Part shown: positions 36,081 through 45,566 of the stretch, in pieces
Position numbering within the stretch: position 1 is the stretch's first letter
How the letters are laid out: each line of letters starts with the position of its first letter
Source: Alkaliphilus serpentinus
GTDB lineage: Bacteria > Bacillota > Clostridia > Peptostreptococcales > Natronincolaceae
Length of the DNA stretch: 64,000 nucleotides
Assembly: GCF_009017255.1 (NCBI RefSeq)
Contig: NZ_WBZB01000006.1
Coordinates: 1-64,000 of the forward strand
Reading direction: 5' to 3'
Made by a program: the position numbers and the translations under genes
The notes under the pieces: model-generated
The model's database searches: none
What the model saw: only the letters and a program-made list of their open reading frames with translations
What the model was told of the DNA's origin: nothing

Positions 36081-37400
36081 ATGGAAAACCTATTTAAAAA
36101 AGTGTTAGAAAAGTGTGATGGGGCTGAGCTCTATAAAAAGGATGAGTATAAAACCCAATTAACAATCCTCAATGGCAGCATTCAATCGGTGAAAGGCCAC
36201 AAAACCCTTGGTATTTCACTAAGAATCAACAAGGATGGCAGAAGCGGCAGTGCAGTAGCCACCTCCCTAGAGGATGAATCTATTATTGATCGAGCTATAC
36301 TGTCAAGTAAGTATCAGAAGGAGGAAACACTAACCTTTAAAAATTTACCTGTTGAAGAGGTTAAGTGCTATGATAAGAAGGTTGCAGACCTTACCATTGA
36401 TGAAATCAAAAATGAAGGTCTAAGAATACTAGATCTATTTAAGTCTGTTAATGCTGAGGTTATTCCAGATGTTTATATCTATAGAACTATTGAATATCTT
36501 CATATAGTCAATTCAGCTGGCTTTGATAATCAGTATAAGAAAACTGGATATTACATTCTGCTGATGACAAAATCTAAGCAGGGCTTTATTGCCGTAACCC
36601 ATCGTGTGAAGGCAGCTAAGTTTATTGAATTGTCTTTAGATGATGTAAAGCTAATTATTGAAAAACACCTAGCCACCGAAAATAGAGTTCAGGTTGCCAC
36701 TGGTAGCTATCCTGTAATATTCAGTGGCTCGGCAATGGGTGCATTGATGACTAGATTATTGTCAGGGGTTAATGCTGGTAATGTATTAAAGAATATATCT
36801 CCCCTGGAAAATAAGCTTGGCGAGAAGATTGCTTCAGATATCATCACCATTCGTGACAATGGTAGGCTTGAATATGGTTTTGGAAGCTGTCCCTTTGATG
36901 ACGAAGGTACCCCAACCAAAGATACCTATTTAATTGAAAAGGGTATTCTAAAAAGCTATCTTGTAGCTGCCTCAGCAGAAGAAAAATTGAAGATGAAGGC
37001 AACGGGTAATAGCTTTAAAAGAACCATTTTCTCCAATGATATAGAGGATCAACCATCAATTGACAGCAGCAACTTTGTAATTGAGGGTGCTAATCCCCTT
37101 CCAGATGCTGAGCTTATTAAAGGAATAAAAAAAGGCATTTACGTAGATGCTGTTATGGGGACCCACACCGGCAACATACCAGCTGGGGAGTATTCACTAA
37201 ATGTTTCAGCGGGTTATTTAATTGAGGATGGTAAATTTGTTGGTAAGGTTATGGATGTAATGGTTGCTGGGAACATATATGAGGATATGCTTAAAATTAA
37301 AGAAGTGGCCACAAAACCAGAGGTAATGAATGTTGTCTTCTTTACTATGGGCTATTCCCCTGCAGTTCTGTTTGACGGCATTAGTGTTGTAGGTAGCTAA
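36081..37400 (+). CDS. tldE: TldE/PmbA protease subunit
   Basis: 439 residues, same fold as TldD but without HExxxH, as expected for the non-catalytic partner. The C-terminal GTHTGNIPAGEYSLNVSAGY and VMVAGNIYEDMLKI are conserved family stretches. It starts right after the tldD stop. Confidence 0.92.
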   Translation: MENLFKKVLEKCDGAELYKKDEYKTQLTILNGSIQSVKGHKTLGISLRINKDGRSGSAVATSLEDESIIDRAILSSKYQKEETLTFKNLPVEEVKCYDKKVADLTIDEIKNEGLRILDLFKSVNAEVIPDVYIYRTIEYLHIVNSAGFDNQYKKTGYYILLMTKSKQGFIAVTHRVKAAKFIELSLDDVKLIIEKHLATENRVQVATGSYPVIFSGSAMGALMTRLLSGVNAGNVLKNISPLENKLGEKIASDIITIRDNGRLEYGFGSCPFDDEGTPTKDTYLIEKGILKSYLVAASAEEKLKMKATGNSFKRTIFSNDIEDQPSIDSSNFVIEGANPLPDAELIKGIKKGIYVDAVMGTHTGNIPAGEYSLNVSAGYLIEDGKFVGKVMDVMVAGNIYEDMLKIKEVATKPEVMNVVFFTMGYSPAVLFDGISVVGS

Positions 37401-37498
37401 ATCCTTTTTTATAGATTTGATTTATACCCACTAAATGTCATATAATAAATAAGAAGTAAATTTTTTATATATAGGTTTTTTTATAAGGAGGAATAGAA

Positions 37499-38326
37499 AT
37501 GAATACCAAGGAAATTATGGACATAGCTTTGAAGCTAGCAGGACTAGAAGAAATACCAGCAGACTCTGGAATTATTGTAGAAGGAGATAACATTAAAAAG
37601 GTTGCCATGGGTGTTGATATGGAATTGGCAGAGATGCTGTTGGCAAGGGATTTAGGTGTAGATTTAGTTATCACCCATCACCCCACAGGTGGAAGCCCAA
37701 GAATTAACCTACATAAGGTTATGGAAAACCAAATTAATACAATGGTTAGAGCTGGAGTACCCATAAACAGAGCTCAAAAGGCATTGACTGAGAAAAAGGG
37801 CGAAGTTGAAAGAGGTCTACATGTTTCTAACTATGACAGAGCAGTTTCTGCTGCCAAGCTATTAAAGATGCCTTTTATGGGAATTCATACCCCAGCAGAT
37901 ATCCTAGCAGAAAAAAAGGTGCAAAAGCTGTTAGATGAAAAGCTTAAGGACAATCCAAAGGCCAAGCTTCAGGATGTGATTGACGCCTTAGAAACCCTTC
38001 CAGAGTATCAAAGAACGTTAGCAAAGCCAGTTATTAGAGTAGGTAGCAAGGATGATTTTGCAGGAAAAGTATTTGTTACCATGGCTGGTGGTACAGGCGG
38101 TGGTTCAAATGTAATGAAGGCATACTTTGAAGCTGGTGTTGGAACCATCATTGCTATGCATATGCCAGAGGATGTAATTAAAGCTGTTAGAGAGCAAAAT
38201 ATCGGAAACATCATAGTTGCAGGCCATATGGCCAGTGACTCCGTTGGTATCAACGAATTCCTACAGGAGTTAGAAAGCAAAGGTATTGAAGTTGTTAGAA
38301 TGAGCGGGATAATCGATCCGAAGTAA
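37499..38326 (+). CDS. Nif3-like dinuclear metal centre protein
   Basis: 275 residues. VDLVITHHPTGG near 57-68 supplies the paired His of the metal site, and late residues VAGHMASDSVGINEFLQELE near 240-260 supply the second part. This is the NIF3/GTP cyclohydrolase I type 2-like family, often hexameric, activity unclear. AAGGAGG site. A terminator follows. Confidence 0.85.
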   Translation: MNTKEIMDIALKLAGLEEIPADSGIIVEGDNIKKVAMGVDMELAEMLLARDLGVDLVITHHPTGGSPRINLHKVMENQINTMVRAGVPINRAQKALTEKKGEVERGLHVSNYDRAVSAAKLLKMPFMGIHTPADILAEKKVQKLLDEKLKDNPKAKLQDVIDALETLPEYQRTLAKPVIRVGSKDDFAGKVFVTMAGGTGGGSNVMKAYFEAGVGTIIAMHMPEDVIKAVREQNIGNIIVAGHMASDSVGINEFLQELESKGIEVVRMSGIIDPK

Positions 38327-38345
38327 ATTAGAACATGAACATAAG

Positions 38346-38388
38346 AAAACCATGAGGCCATTAAACTAAGCTTCATGGTTTTTTTATT
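38346..38388 (+). terminator. Terminator of the Nif3-like gene
   Basis: AAACCATGA / TCATGGTTT with T7. Confidence 0.8.
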
Positions 38389-38553
38389 TAATAGGAAAGT
38401 TCTCTTTTTTCCTATTAAATGGGGGATTTTAAGGGGCCCCTCCCCCTTATAATAATAAGGAGAGTACAACGAAGTGTCCTAGAGAACGCATGGGTTCTCT
38501 GGAAAACAAAAGCATTTTAACCATAGAAAATTAACGCATGAAATGCTTTTGTT
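38387..38553 (-). repeat. Complete copy (D) of multi-hairpin repeat, inverted
   Basis: 167 bp, same module order as copy E read on the minus strand, between convergent genes. The AATAGGAAA end abuts the Nif3 terminator; the GCTTTTGTT end abuts the next gene's stop. Confidence 0.85.
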
Positions 38554-39226
38554 ATTCCTCCTTTGAAAGAGATAGAATTAAATTTTCTAAGCTACATAAA
38601 AGCCTATAAAAATTTAAATGGTTTTTTGTGTTTTTTATATTTCGATAAGCGCCATTAATCTCCATTTGGATACAATGTATAGCTTGGCTTTGCCAGATTG
38701 TTTGGGTTACTGTCCCCTTACTATCGGCATCAAATAAATGATCAAATTTAACTTTATGAATATCAAATTCATAAAAACTATTTATAACCAACTTTTTTAG
38801 ACTCCAGCTGGCTGATTTTCCATTTAAGGTGCCAATATCAATATCAATAGGATGTTTTTTGTCCATTCCATGCAAATCTATAAGATATAGAAGATTTTTA
38901 TCTTTAATAATTTCCGCTAGATATCCTTTATATGGACATACAATGTCCCTATTGGCATCACCATCCCCCGTATAGCTTCTATAAATTAAGTGGCATCCTG
39001 TTAATTCCTGCAGTATAATTCCTATGGTACCCGTAAATATATCTGCCTTTTTATATCTCCCATCTCTGATTTGCTTTACTGCATGGGGAGCAGAAAGAAT
39101 AATGGGTGTTTTACCTGAAATATATTGATAGATTCCTTTGTAAGGATTTCCATGGTAATGATTATTGGAAAACTGTTTTTCATAGATAAGGGCTTTTTCT
39201 ATTATCTCCTCTAGGCTGTAAATCAA
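38552..39226 (-). CDS. N-formylglutamate amidohydrolase-like protein
   Basis: 224 residues. PIILSAPHAVKQIRDG near 35-50 and LLYLIDLHGMDKKHPIDIDIG near 110-130 match the metal-binding pattern (His and Asp-x-His) of the FGase family. Family members act on N-formylglutamate or related amides. A single gene, its stop adjoining repeat copy D. The exact substrate is not determined. Confidence 0.78.
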   Translation of the reverse strand: MIYSLEEIIEKALIYEKQFSNNHYHGNPYKGIYQYISGKTPIILSAPHAVKQIRDGRYKKADIFTGTIGIILQELTGCHLIYRSYTGDGDANRDIVCPYKGYLAEIIKDKNLLYLIDLHGMDKKHPIDIDIGTLNGKSASWSLKKLVINSFYEFDIHKVKFDHLFDADSKGTVTQTIWQSQAIHCIQMEINGAYRNIKNTKNHLNFYRLLCSLENLILSLSKEE

Positions 39227-39414
39227 GGATAACCTCCCTTCGATATTTTATTTTAATTAGTTTATCCCATATGTCTTTGGGTTATAGGGATTAAATACAA
39301 TGGAATTAGTAATTGGTAATTCGTTATTATAAATGTAGAATTAAAGATGAATGCAAAAAGAATTATAAGAATTAAGAGCGAAAAAACATCAAAATTCATA
39401 TTTATAGTTTATTA

Positions 39415-39453
39415 TAGAAAAAGAGCCTAAAGGATGTGCCTTTAAGCTCTTAG
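39415..39453 (-). terminator. Terminator of the tipA-like gene
   Basis: AAGAGCTTAAAGG / CCTTTAGGCTCTT followed by TTTTC on the minus strand. Confidence 0.8.
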
Positions 39454-39469
39454 TAGGTTAATATGAATC

Positions 39470-40234
39470 TTATTTCTTCATTCCAGTGTAAATATGAATA
39501 GCATCCCTTAAGAAGGCTGCTGTCCCAGGCTGGTTTTTATCATAGTAGGCTGTAAATCTTTCATCATCTACATACATCTGGGCCAATCCTCCATGGGCTT
39601 CTTTATTGTAGTAGCCCCAGGCCATAGTAAGCCATTCCTTATGAAGCTCCGCGACCTCCTGTGCCAGCTTACCTGCTGGATTCCCTGTCTTAAAGGCTTC
39701 AGCTAGGGTGCTTAGTATGTCTTCACCCAATTTTTGCATTTTATCATATTCTTCTTTAGTCATATTTTTAAAATGCTTATTTGACTGATCCATGGCTTCA
39801 TCGCCGAATTTCTTCCTTACTTCCTTTCCATACTTCCTTTCATTATCCTCAATCATTTTCTCCTTAAATCCTTGGAATCTCTCTTTATCACTCATTTTAT
39901 AGCCTCCTATTGCTGATTCAATGGTCTTTTCCACATTAGCAATCAGCACATCTATTTGATATTTTTTTTCTAGGAGCTTTTCATGATGTTGTCTCAGTGC
40001 CTCTATGGCATTAAACTCAGGATCTGTTATGATGGCCTTAATGGCCTCCAGACTTACCCCTAATTCTCTAAAGAATAATATCTGCTGTAGCTGTTGAACC
40101 TCTGTCTCACCGTAAATTCTGTATCCCGATGAATTAATCCTTGCCGGCTTAAGGATTTCAATTTCATCATAGTATCTTAAGGTTCTGCTGCTGACCCCCG
40201 CCATCTTACCTAACTTTTGCACTGTATACTCCAT
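39470..40234 (-). CDS. tipA: MerR-family regulator with TipAS ligand-binding domain
   Basis: 254 residues. MerR helix-turn-helix about 1-70 (YTVQKLGKMAGVSSRTLRYYDE), coiled dimer helix about 75-110, TipAS domain about 115-250. TipA-type regulators bind thiopeptides and other drugs and activate their own promoter. I chose ATG 40234 with GGGAGGTGA 4-6 bases upstream; a longer reading would start at a GTG inside the -10 box. The promoter has the 19-base spacer and dyad of MerR targets. Confidence 0.9.
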   Translation of the reverse strand: MEYTVQKLGKMAGVSSRTLRYYDEIEILKPARINSSGYRIYGETEVQQLQQILFFRELGVSLEAIKAIITDPEFNAIEALRQHHEKLLEKKYQIDVLIANVEKTIESAIGGYKMSDKERFQGFKEKMIEDNERKYGKEVRKKFGDEAMDQSNKHFKNMTKEEYDKMQKLGEDILSTLAEAFKTGNPAGKLAQEVAELHKEWLTMAWGYYNKEAHGGLAQMYVDDERFTAYYDKNQPGTAAFLRDAIHIYTGMKK

Positions 40235-40255
40235 CTGATCACCTCCCTTATTTTT

Positions 40256-40286
40256 AATATACACCTTTACGTAACGTTAAGGTCAA
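40256..40286 (-). promoter_or_regulatory. MerR-type promoter with 19-bp spacer dyad
   Basis: Minus strand TTGACC (40286-40281), 19-base spacer, TATATT (40261-40256). A 21-base imperfect palindrome (40263-40283) with ends ACCTT and AAGGT lies between the boxes. Over-long spacers with a central dyad are diagnostic of MerR-activated promoters, so the gene is probably self-activated. Confidence 0.8.
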
Positions 40287-40319
40287 CACTAAAAGGCAAA
40301 AATATCTAATGGTTTGAGA

Positions 40320-40997
40320 TTAAAAGCGAAATTCTACCTTAACACATTTTCCAATTACCTCAACTTTGTTTAAATCTGTAATCACAGGATTTTCTCCCTT
40401 AACACCGGTGGATAACACCACCCTATTGTTTTGTTCTCTTCTTAATTGTCTTAGGATTCTTTTTTTATTTACTTCAATGAGATAAACACTTCCATTATGT
40501 ATTTCCTTCGTTAAGGAAATGGTTATAATATCATTCCTTTTAATACGTAGAGCCTCCATTTCATCATTATCAACTTGAAGAAACATCAGCTTCTCCCAAT
40601 GAAAACCCTCAATTTTCTTATCTATAACAGGCAAGTCCTTAAATCCAACAACCTTATTGTTAGCAATATCATAGATTGGAAATTTTTTTATAATATTGGC
40701 TAAGGCATCGGCCCATTGATGGGTTGGCTCTATAGGAGTATATGCCTCCTTCTTCTCTTCTTTAATTTCCTTTGCTTTAACAGGTGTCTCCTTGGCTTCA
40801 ATTTGATCGTAAACTGACTCAAGCTTTTTTCCTAGCTTATTAAGAATATTTTCAGCTGCCTTTTCGTTAATAACTTTTTTCCCAGATTCTATTTGAATAA
40901 TATAGGCCTCAGATAATCCGCACTTCTTGGCCAGTTGTTTTTCAGTTAATTTAGCCTTTAATCTGGCTTCTTTAATAATTGCTGCTAAACGATTCAT
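40320..40997 (-). CDS. XRE-family regulator with S24/LexA-like C-terminal domain
   Basis: 225 residues. HTH about 1-60 (LTEKQLAKKCGLSEAYIIQIESG), Lys/Glu linker, then a LexA-type fold about 110-225 (FLQVDNDEMEALRIKRNDII). The normal catalytic Ser of VxGDSM is Glu here (NDEM), and the Lys position reads ILRQL, so self-cleavage looks lost. It could act as a stable repressor. Two TGGTT/AACCA palindromes upstream may be its operators. Confidence 0.82.
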   Translation of the reverse strand: MNRLAAIIKEARLKAKLTEKQLAKKCGLSEAYIIQIESGKKVINEKAAENILNKLGKKLESVYDQIEAKETPVKAKEIKEEKKEAYTPIEPTHQWADALANIIKKFPIYDIANNKVVGFKDLPVIDKKIEGFHWEKLMFLQVDNDEMEALRIKRNDIITISLTKEIHNGSVYLIEVNKKRILRQLRREQNNRVVLSTGVKGENPVITDLNKVEVIGKCVKVEFRF

Positions 40998-41035
40998 TTG
41001 ATCACCTCGTTGGATATTTAATTGATACTAACTCT

Positions 41036-41118
41036 ATTATAGCAAGACTAGATACTGGTTAAAACCATTAATCTTTCTAGATAAATTAGAATGCTATGGT
41101 TATTTTAAACCATAGCAT
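41036..41118 (-). promoter_or_regulatory. XRE promoter with two related palindromes
   Basis: Minus-strand TGC-TATAAT (TATAAT at 41041-41036). TGGTT-AA-AACCA at 41056-41067 and ATGCTATGGTT / AACCATAGCAT at 41091-41118 share half-sites and could bind the XRE protein. The rest of 41119-41299 has short coding-like fragments in shifting frames but no gene I can support. Confidence 0.5.
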
Positions 41119-41299
41119 GAAATCAGTTAACAATATAAGGGTTAATATTTAAGATTTAAACAAACTACCGCATTTTCAATTCTTCAGAAATGCCCTCCAC
41201 CTTTTTATTTCTATCAGCCCCCTTCCATAATTCATCTCCACTCCTCCAATAATCCCATTGTGCCAATCATGTAAAGAAGGATGAACTCTGTCATCTCAT

Positions 41300-42248
41300 T
41301 TAAAAGCTAATTAACCTTTGTTGGGGTAAGTCTTTATAGATAACTGTTTCTTCAATTATCTCCTCCTCCATACCCAATAGCTGACTAACGGTAACCAATT
41401 GAAAACCCCTGCCTATTAAATCATCTAATATACTACCAATTGCTTCAGCAGTTGAGGGATAGATATCATGAAGAAGTATAATGGCTCCATCGTAAGCATG
41501 TTTGATAATATAGCTGCTAATATAATCAGAATCTCGATACATCCAATCCTTAACATCTATGTTCCAAAGGATAATAGGCATATCAATTGCTTCTCTAACC
41601 CGATTGTTTAAAGCTCCATAGGGTGGTCTCATAGATATAGCATTTTTACCAGTGGCTCTAAAAATGATCTCTTGGGTTGCTACTAGCTGCTGTTGAATAT
41701 CCTTTACCTTCAATTTAGTTAAATATGGGTGATCCCACGTGTGATTACCAATTTCATGGCCCTCTTTAATGATCTGATAGGCTATACTAGGATACCTTTC
41801 TACTCTATCTCCAACAACATAAAAAGTTGCCTTTGCTCCCCTTTTATGAAACTCTTCTAAAATTTTCGGAGTTATTTTAGGATGAGGGCCATCATCAAAG
41901 CTTATGGCAATTTTTTTTATGACCTCTAACTCATTAGCTTCTATGCCAATCTCCAGATTTTCTTTATTATCAGTATCAAAAGATACTTCTACTGCTTCAT
42001 TCTTTGAATCTTCATTTATCTTCTTTTTAACTTTCAATAATTCCTTATGAATATCTTCAACATTTGCTTCATTGTCTATAAAGTAATCTGTATCTATTAT
42101 TTCTGCTTTTTCTCCCCCCCCCATATCCCTTTATATCAGTTTCATGATACTTTATGGGTGTACTTATTAAGGTATGGGCTTCAATTGTAGGTATGATGAT
42201 TCCCAGTAGTAGGCATATCAACATTGGCAATTGATATTTCTTAAGCAT
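41300..42248 (-). pseudogene. Polysaccharide deacetylase with G9-tract frameshift
   Basis: From ATG 42248 (AAGGAG 7 bases upstream) a signal peptide MLKKYQLPMLICLLLGIIIP runs to a G9 tract at 42114-42122; the downstream NodB domain is then one frame off. With 8 or 11 Gs the two join. The frame after the tract (from ATG 42124, 274 codons) holds the deacetylase motifs: SFDDGPHPKITPKI, HEIGNHTWDHPYL, RPPYG, and LLHDIYPS. A late ATG at 42124 has no good ribosome site. Exported chitin/peptidoglycan deacetylase when intact. May be phase-variable, inactive, or a sequencing slip. Confidence 0.8.
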
Positions 42249-42358
42249 ATTAAACTCCTTCCCAAGCTTTATGGTAGATAAAATTTTAGTGTTTCTATTT
42301 AATAAATATATGCTTTAGGTTGTGTATCATTAACATAGCTTGGAAATATTTTTTAAAG

Positions 42359-42524
42359 AACAAAAGCATTTCATGCGTTAATTTTCTATGGTTAAAATGC
42401 TTTTGTTTTCCAGAGAACCCATGCGTTCTCTAGGACACTTCCTTGTACTCTCCTTATTTTTATAAGGGGGTTACCCCCTTAAAATCCCCCATTTAATAGG
42501 AAAAAAGAGAACTTTCCTATTAAA
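42359..42524 (+). repeat. Complete copy (E) of multi-hairpin repeat
   Basis: 166 bp with modules AACAAAAGCATTT.., AGAGAAC.., CTTATTTTTATAAG, and AATAGGAAA / TTTCCTATT. Compared with copy C it lacks the about 65-base section with GTGTCAC / GTGACAC. It ends beside the pckA terminator. Confidence 0.85.
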
Positions 42525-42567
42525 TAAAAAAACAGACAACGGAGGCCATAGACCCTTTATTGTCTGG
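42525..42567 (-). terminator. pckA terminator
   Basis: CAGACAA / TTGTCTG stem, 20-base loop, T7 on the minus strand. Confidence 0.7.
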
Positions 42568-42583
42568 TTGATTTTATATGAGT

Positions 42584-44179
42584 TTAAGCAATATTATTGT
42601 GGATTAATTCATAATTGACCTGTTCAATATCCTTGGAAACATCTCTAAATTTCATAAAGTTTTCATTAAAGCGATTTGCCAGTTCCTTTGCTTTCCTACT
42701 ATACTCACTTATATCCATCCATGTATTAGATGGATTTAATATTTCCGTGGGTACATTGGGACATTCTGTTGGCATTTGCAGTTTAAAAATTGGATCGGTT
42801 ATATAGCTGACATGATCTAGTTGACCCTCTATTGCTGCTCTAACCATAGCCCTCGTATATTTTATCTTCATCCGGCTGCCTGTTCCATAGGCTCCTCCTG
42901 TCCAGCCAGTATTTACGAGAAATACATTTACGTTATATCGATCTATTTTTTCTCCCAAAAGCTTTGCATATACTTGAGGTTTAAGGATCATAAAGGGTTC
43001 ACCAAAACAGGTTGAAAAGGTTGCAATAGGCTGAACTATCCCTCTCTCAGTTCCCGCCAACTTACTGGTGTATCCCGACAAGAAATGATACATTGCCTGC
43101 TCCTTTGATAGCTTTGAAATCGGAGGTAAAACCCCAGTTGCATCCGCCGTTAAAAAGACGATGGTTTTAGGTATGCCTCCAACCCCTTCAAGAACAGCAT
43201 CATCAATATGATTTATAGGAAAAGCTGCTCTGGTGTTTTCTGTATATCGATCATCATTGTAATCTAATATACCTGTTTTCTCATCTATCACAACATTTTC
43301 AAGAATTGCTCCTTCTCTAATGGCATCCCATATTTGGGGTTCATAGACCTGCGATAGATTAATACACTTTGCATAGCATCCACCTTCGAAGTTAAATACA
43401 CCTTTCTCTGTCCAGCCATGCTCATCATCACCTATTAATTTTCTATTTTCATCTGCAGATAATGTGGTTTTTCCTGTTCCTGATAATCCAAAGAACAAGG
43501 CTACGTCACCCTCCTTACCAATGTTGGCTGAGCAATGCATTGGCAGTACATCCTTAAAGGGTAATAGATAGTTCATCACAGTAAACATTGATTTTTTAAT
43601 TTCTCCAGAGTATTTTGTTCCTCCAATTAGAACGGTTTTTCTCTCAAAGCTAATGATAATAAATACCTCTGAATTGGTACCATCAATCTCTGGTATCGCC
43701 TTAAGGTCTGGTAGTGCTATTACAGTAAATTCTGGGCTTATATCCTGTAGCTCTTCTGCTGTTGCCTTTACAAACATCTGCTGGGCAAAAAGATTCTGAT
43801 AGGCAAATTCATTAATCACCCTAATGGGCATTCGATATTTTTCATCAGTACCAATAAAACCATCAAAAACAAATATCTCTTTTTGTTGTATGTATTCCAT
43901 AGCCTTATTATAAAGTTTCTCAAAGGTACTTGTTTCCATAGGGATATTGCCCTTTTCCCAATTTACATGATCATGTACCAGTGCTTCATCAACTATATAT
44001 CTGTCCTTAGGTGATCTTCCTGTATAGGCTCCGGTATTTATACATAAACTTCCATTTTCTGCTATAGAACCACCTTCTCTATCTACAGCAAACTCAATCA
44101 ATTGTTTAGGAGAAAGATTATAGTGTAGCTTCTTTGGTTTAAAATCATCATGACTAATGGTCTTAATAGAACTATTCAA
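42584..44179 (-). CDS. pckA: Phosphoenolpyruvate carboxykinase (ATP)
   Basis: 531 residues. Signature [20 protein letters not shown] near 265-285; P-loop [14 protein letters not shown] near 242-255; N-terminal [15 protein letters not shown] near 52-66. It catalyses oxaloacetate + ATP to PEP, or the reverse in fermenting bacteria. The start is TTG, with GGGAGG 7 bases before it; no ATG fits. Single gene with its own promoter and terminator. Confidence 0.97.
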   Translation of the reverse strand: MNSSIKTISHDDFKPKKLHYNLSPKQLIEFAVDREGGSIAENGSLCINTGAYTGRSPKDRYIVDEALVHDHVNWEKGNIPMETSTFEKLYNKAMEYIQQKEIFVFDGFIGTDEKYRMPIRVINEFAYQNLFAQQMFVKATAEELQDISPEFTVIALPDLKAIPEIDGTNSEVFIIISFERKTVLIGGTKYSGEIKKSMFTVMNYLLPFKDVLPMHCSANIGKEGDVALFFGLSGTGKTTLSADENRKLIGDDEHGWTEKGVFNFEGGCYAKCINLSQVYEPQIWDAIREGAILENVVIDEKTGILDYNDDRYTENTRAAFPINHIDDAVLEGVGGIPKTIVFLTADATGVLPPISKLSKEQAMYHFLSGYTSKLAGTERGIVQPIATFSTCFGEPFMILKPQVYAKLLGEKIDRYNVNVFLVNTGWTGGAYGTGSRMKIKYTRAMVRAAIEGQLDHVSYITDPIFKLQMPTECPNVPTEILNPSNTWMDISEYSRKAKELANRFNENFMKFRDVSKDIEQVNYELIHNNIA

Positions 44180-44227
44180 AAGATTACCTCCCAGAATTTG
44201 TTTTTTGTATGTATTATTACATCAATT

Positions 44228-44255
44228 AGTATAGCACATTAATAATTTATTTCAA
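44228..44255 (-). promoter_or_regulatory. pckA promoter
   Basis: Minus strand TTGAAA (44255-44250), 16-base spacer, TATACT (44233-44228), about 50 bases before the start codon. Confidence 0.6.
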
Positions 44256-44347
44256 TATATAATATTCAACTTATATGTTACATTTTATTAATGTTATACT
44301 AAATAGTCTAAATATTTTTACTATTTCTATTATTCAATTCCCCCACT

Positions 44348-44383
44348 CAAAAAGGGCTATAATCTCCTTAGAAATTAGCCCTC
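44348..44383 (-). terminator. Terminator of the DNA glycosylase gene
   Basis: GGGCTA / TAGCCC with TTTTT on the minus strand. Confidence 0.7.
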
Positions 44384-44430
44384 TATTTGAATCTATTTGA
44401 AATTGTAAGAACTAAAGAAGTAAAGATACC

Positions 44431-45255
44431 CTATAGACTTTGGCAGCCACTACAGAAGTATATGCTCCCTCCCATGTATGCTCCTTTGGTAATTATACTA
44501 CCACATTGGCAACAGGGTTTATTAACAGTATTCTTACTGAGCTTTGTTTTATACCCTCCATTAAAGCCATATAAGTTCTTTTCTGTATCCCTTCCGCCCC
44601 CTTCAGTTATTTCAGACAGTGTAGTTTTGATAGAGTTGTATAAATCCTCTCTATCTAACCTACTAAAGTCCTTAAGCTTCTTCTTAGGATGAATTTTTGC
44701 ATTAAAGAGAATGTCCTGTAGAACACCATTGCCAAGGCCTGGAATTCTTTGTTCCGTTGCAATTAAAGCCTTCGCACTAAGGCCTTCAGCTTTAGTACCA
44801 GAGATTATCCTATCAAAGTAGTCCTTATCAAAATTATCTGATAGTGGTGAGGGCTTTTCCTTTGCTTGCTGATAGTAGATATTATCAAATTCCCCTTCTT
44901 CAAAGCACCAAAGGCCACCATACATTTGAACAGATCCACTTATTGCAGTGGAATCATCAAACTCTATTAACAGCTGATGCTTCTTAGGTCTTTCATTTTC
45001 TCCGTGGTAACGCAAGTTGATTCCTTCGCTGAATAAAACAACTCCATCCTCTACATTAATTTCTACAAAGCTTCCATAGGCAGAGGCTTTACCAATTATT
45101 CTTCCATGGAGAAGTTGATGATATCTTTCGGGATCTCCATGATACCAAGCAAATTTGTGGGGACTATGATTGGCAATAACCCTACTGATCTTCTTTCCAT
45201 AGATAGCTTCGTTAAACTGCTCTGCTAATACAACAGCTTCCGGCAATTCAATCAT
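44431..45255 (-). CDS. Fpg/Nei-family DNA glycosylase
   Basis: 274 residues. N-terminus MIELPEAVVLAEQ, the Fpg/Nei start, but residue 2 is Ile instead of the catalytic Pro. H2TH region near 140-200 (RIPGLGNGVLQDILFNAKIHP) and a C-terminal zinc finger CCQCG...CSGCQ near 248-271. Base-excision repair role expected. I chose ATG 45255 with GGAGGT 6 bases upstream; the longer frame adds 13 residues across that site. The changed residue 2 makes the reaction type uncertain. Confidence 0.85.
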   Translation of the reverse strand: MIELPEAVVLAEQFNEAIYGKKISRVIANHSPHKFAWYHGDPERYHQLLHGRIIGKASAYGSFVEINVEDGVVLFSEGINLRYHGENERPKKHQLLIEFDDSTAISGSVQMYGGLWCFEEGEFDNIYYQQAKEKPSPLSDNFDKDYFDRIISGTKAEGLSAKALIATEQRIPGLGNGVLQDILFNAKIHPKKKLKDFSRLDREDLYNSIKTTLSEITEGGGRDTEKNLYGFNGGYKTKLSKNTVNKPCCQCGSIITKGAYMGGSIYFCSGCQSL

Positions 45256-45566
45256 GTACATACCTCCTTTAAATATTGCATGAAAAAATTCCATTTACAT
45301 CCTTTATTGTAGCACGTATTTACTCAGTAAAAAAGAGGATAGAGACTTCTACCCTCTGAGCTTTATGACAAAGTCAGCTAGATTTTATATCCTTATCTGT
45401 TGAATATCGAATAATGCCAAGGGTAAATATAAATTAAGCATTGATTAGATTTTTCAGTGCTTCATCTATAACAAGGGAGATTCTATGATATTTAAAGGAT
45501 TATATGGTAAAATTAACAGAAGGCCAACCTTGTTGGAGAAATAAATGATAGAAAGAAGTGTTTACA

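Noticed and set aside
34727-37400. TldD/TldE as part of a peptide antibiotic (RiPP) cluster
   Set aside because: No precursor peptide or modifying enzyme is nearby; the ABC exporter belongs to the LytTR group on the other strand.
41119-41299. Coding-like pieces on the minus strand (RVHPSLHDWHNGIIGG, then GDELWKGADRNKKVEG in another frame)
   Set aside because: Too short, no start, no family recognised; may be a gene remnant but not enough to annotate.
44387-44692. Plus-strand frame of 101 codons
   Set aside because: Antisense of the glycosylase gene; the minus-strand zinc finger explains the sequence.
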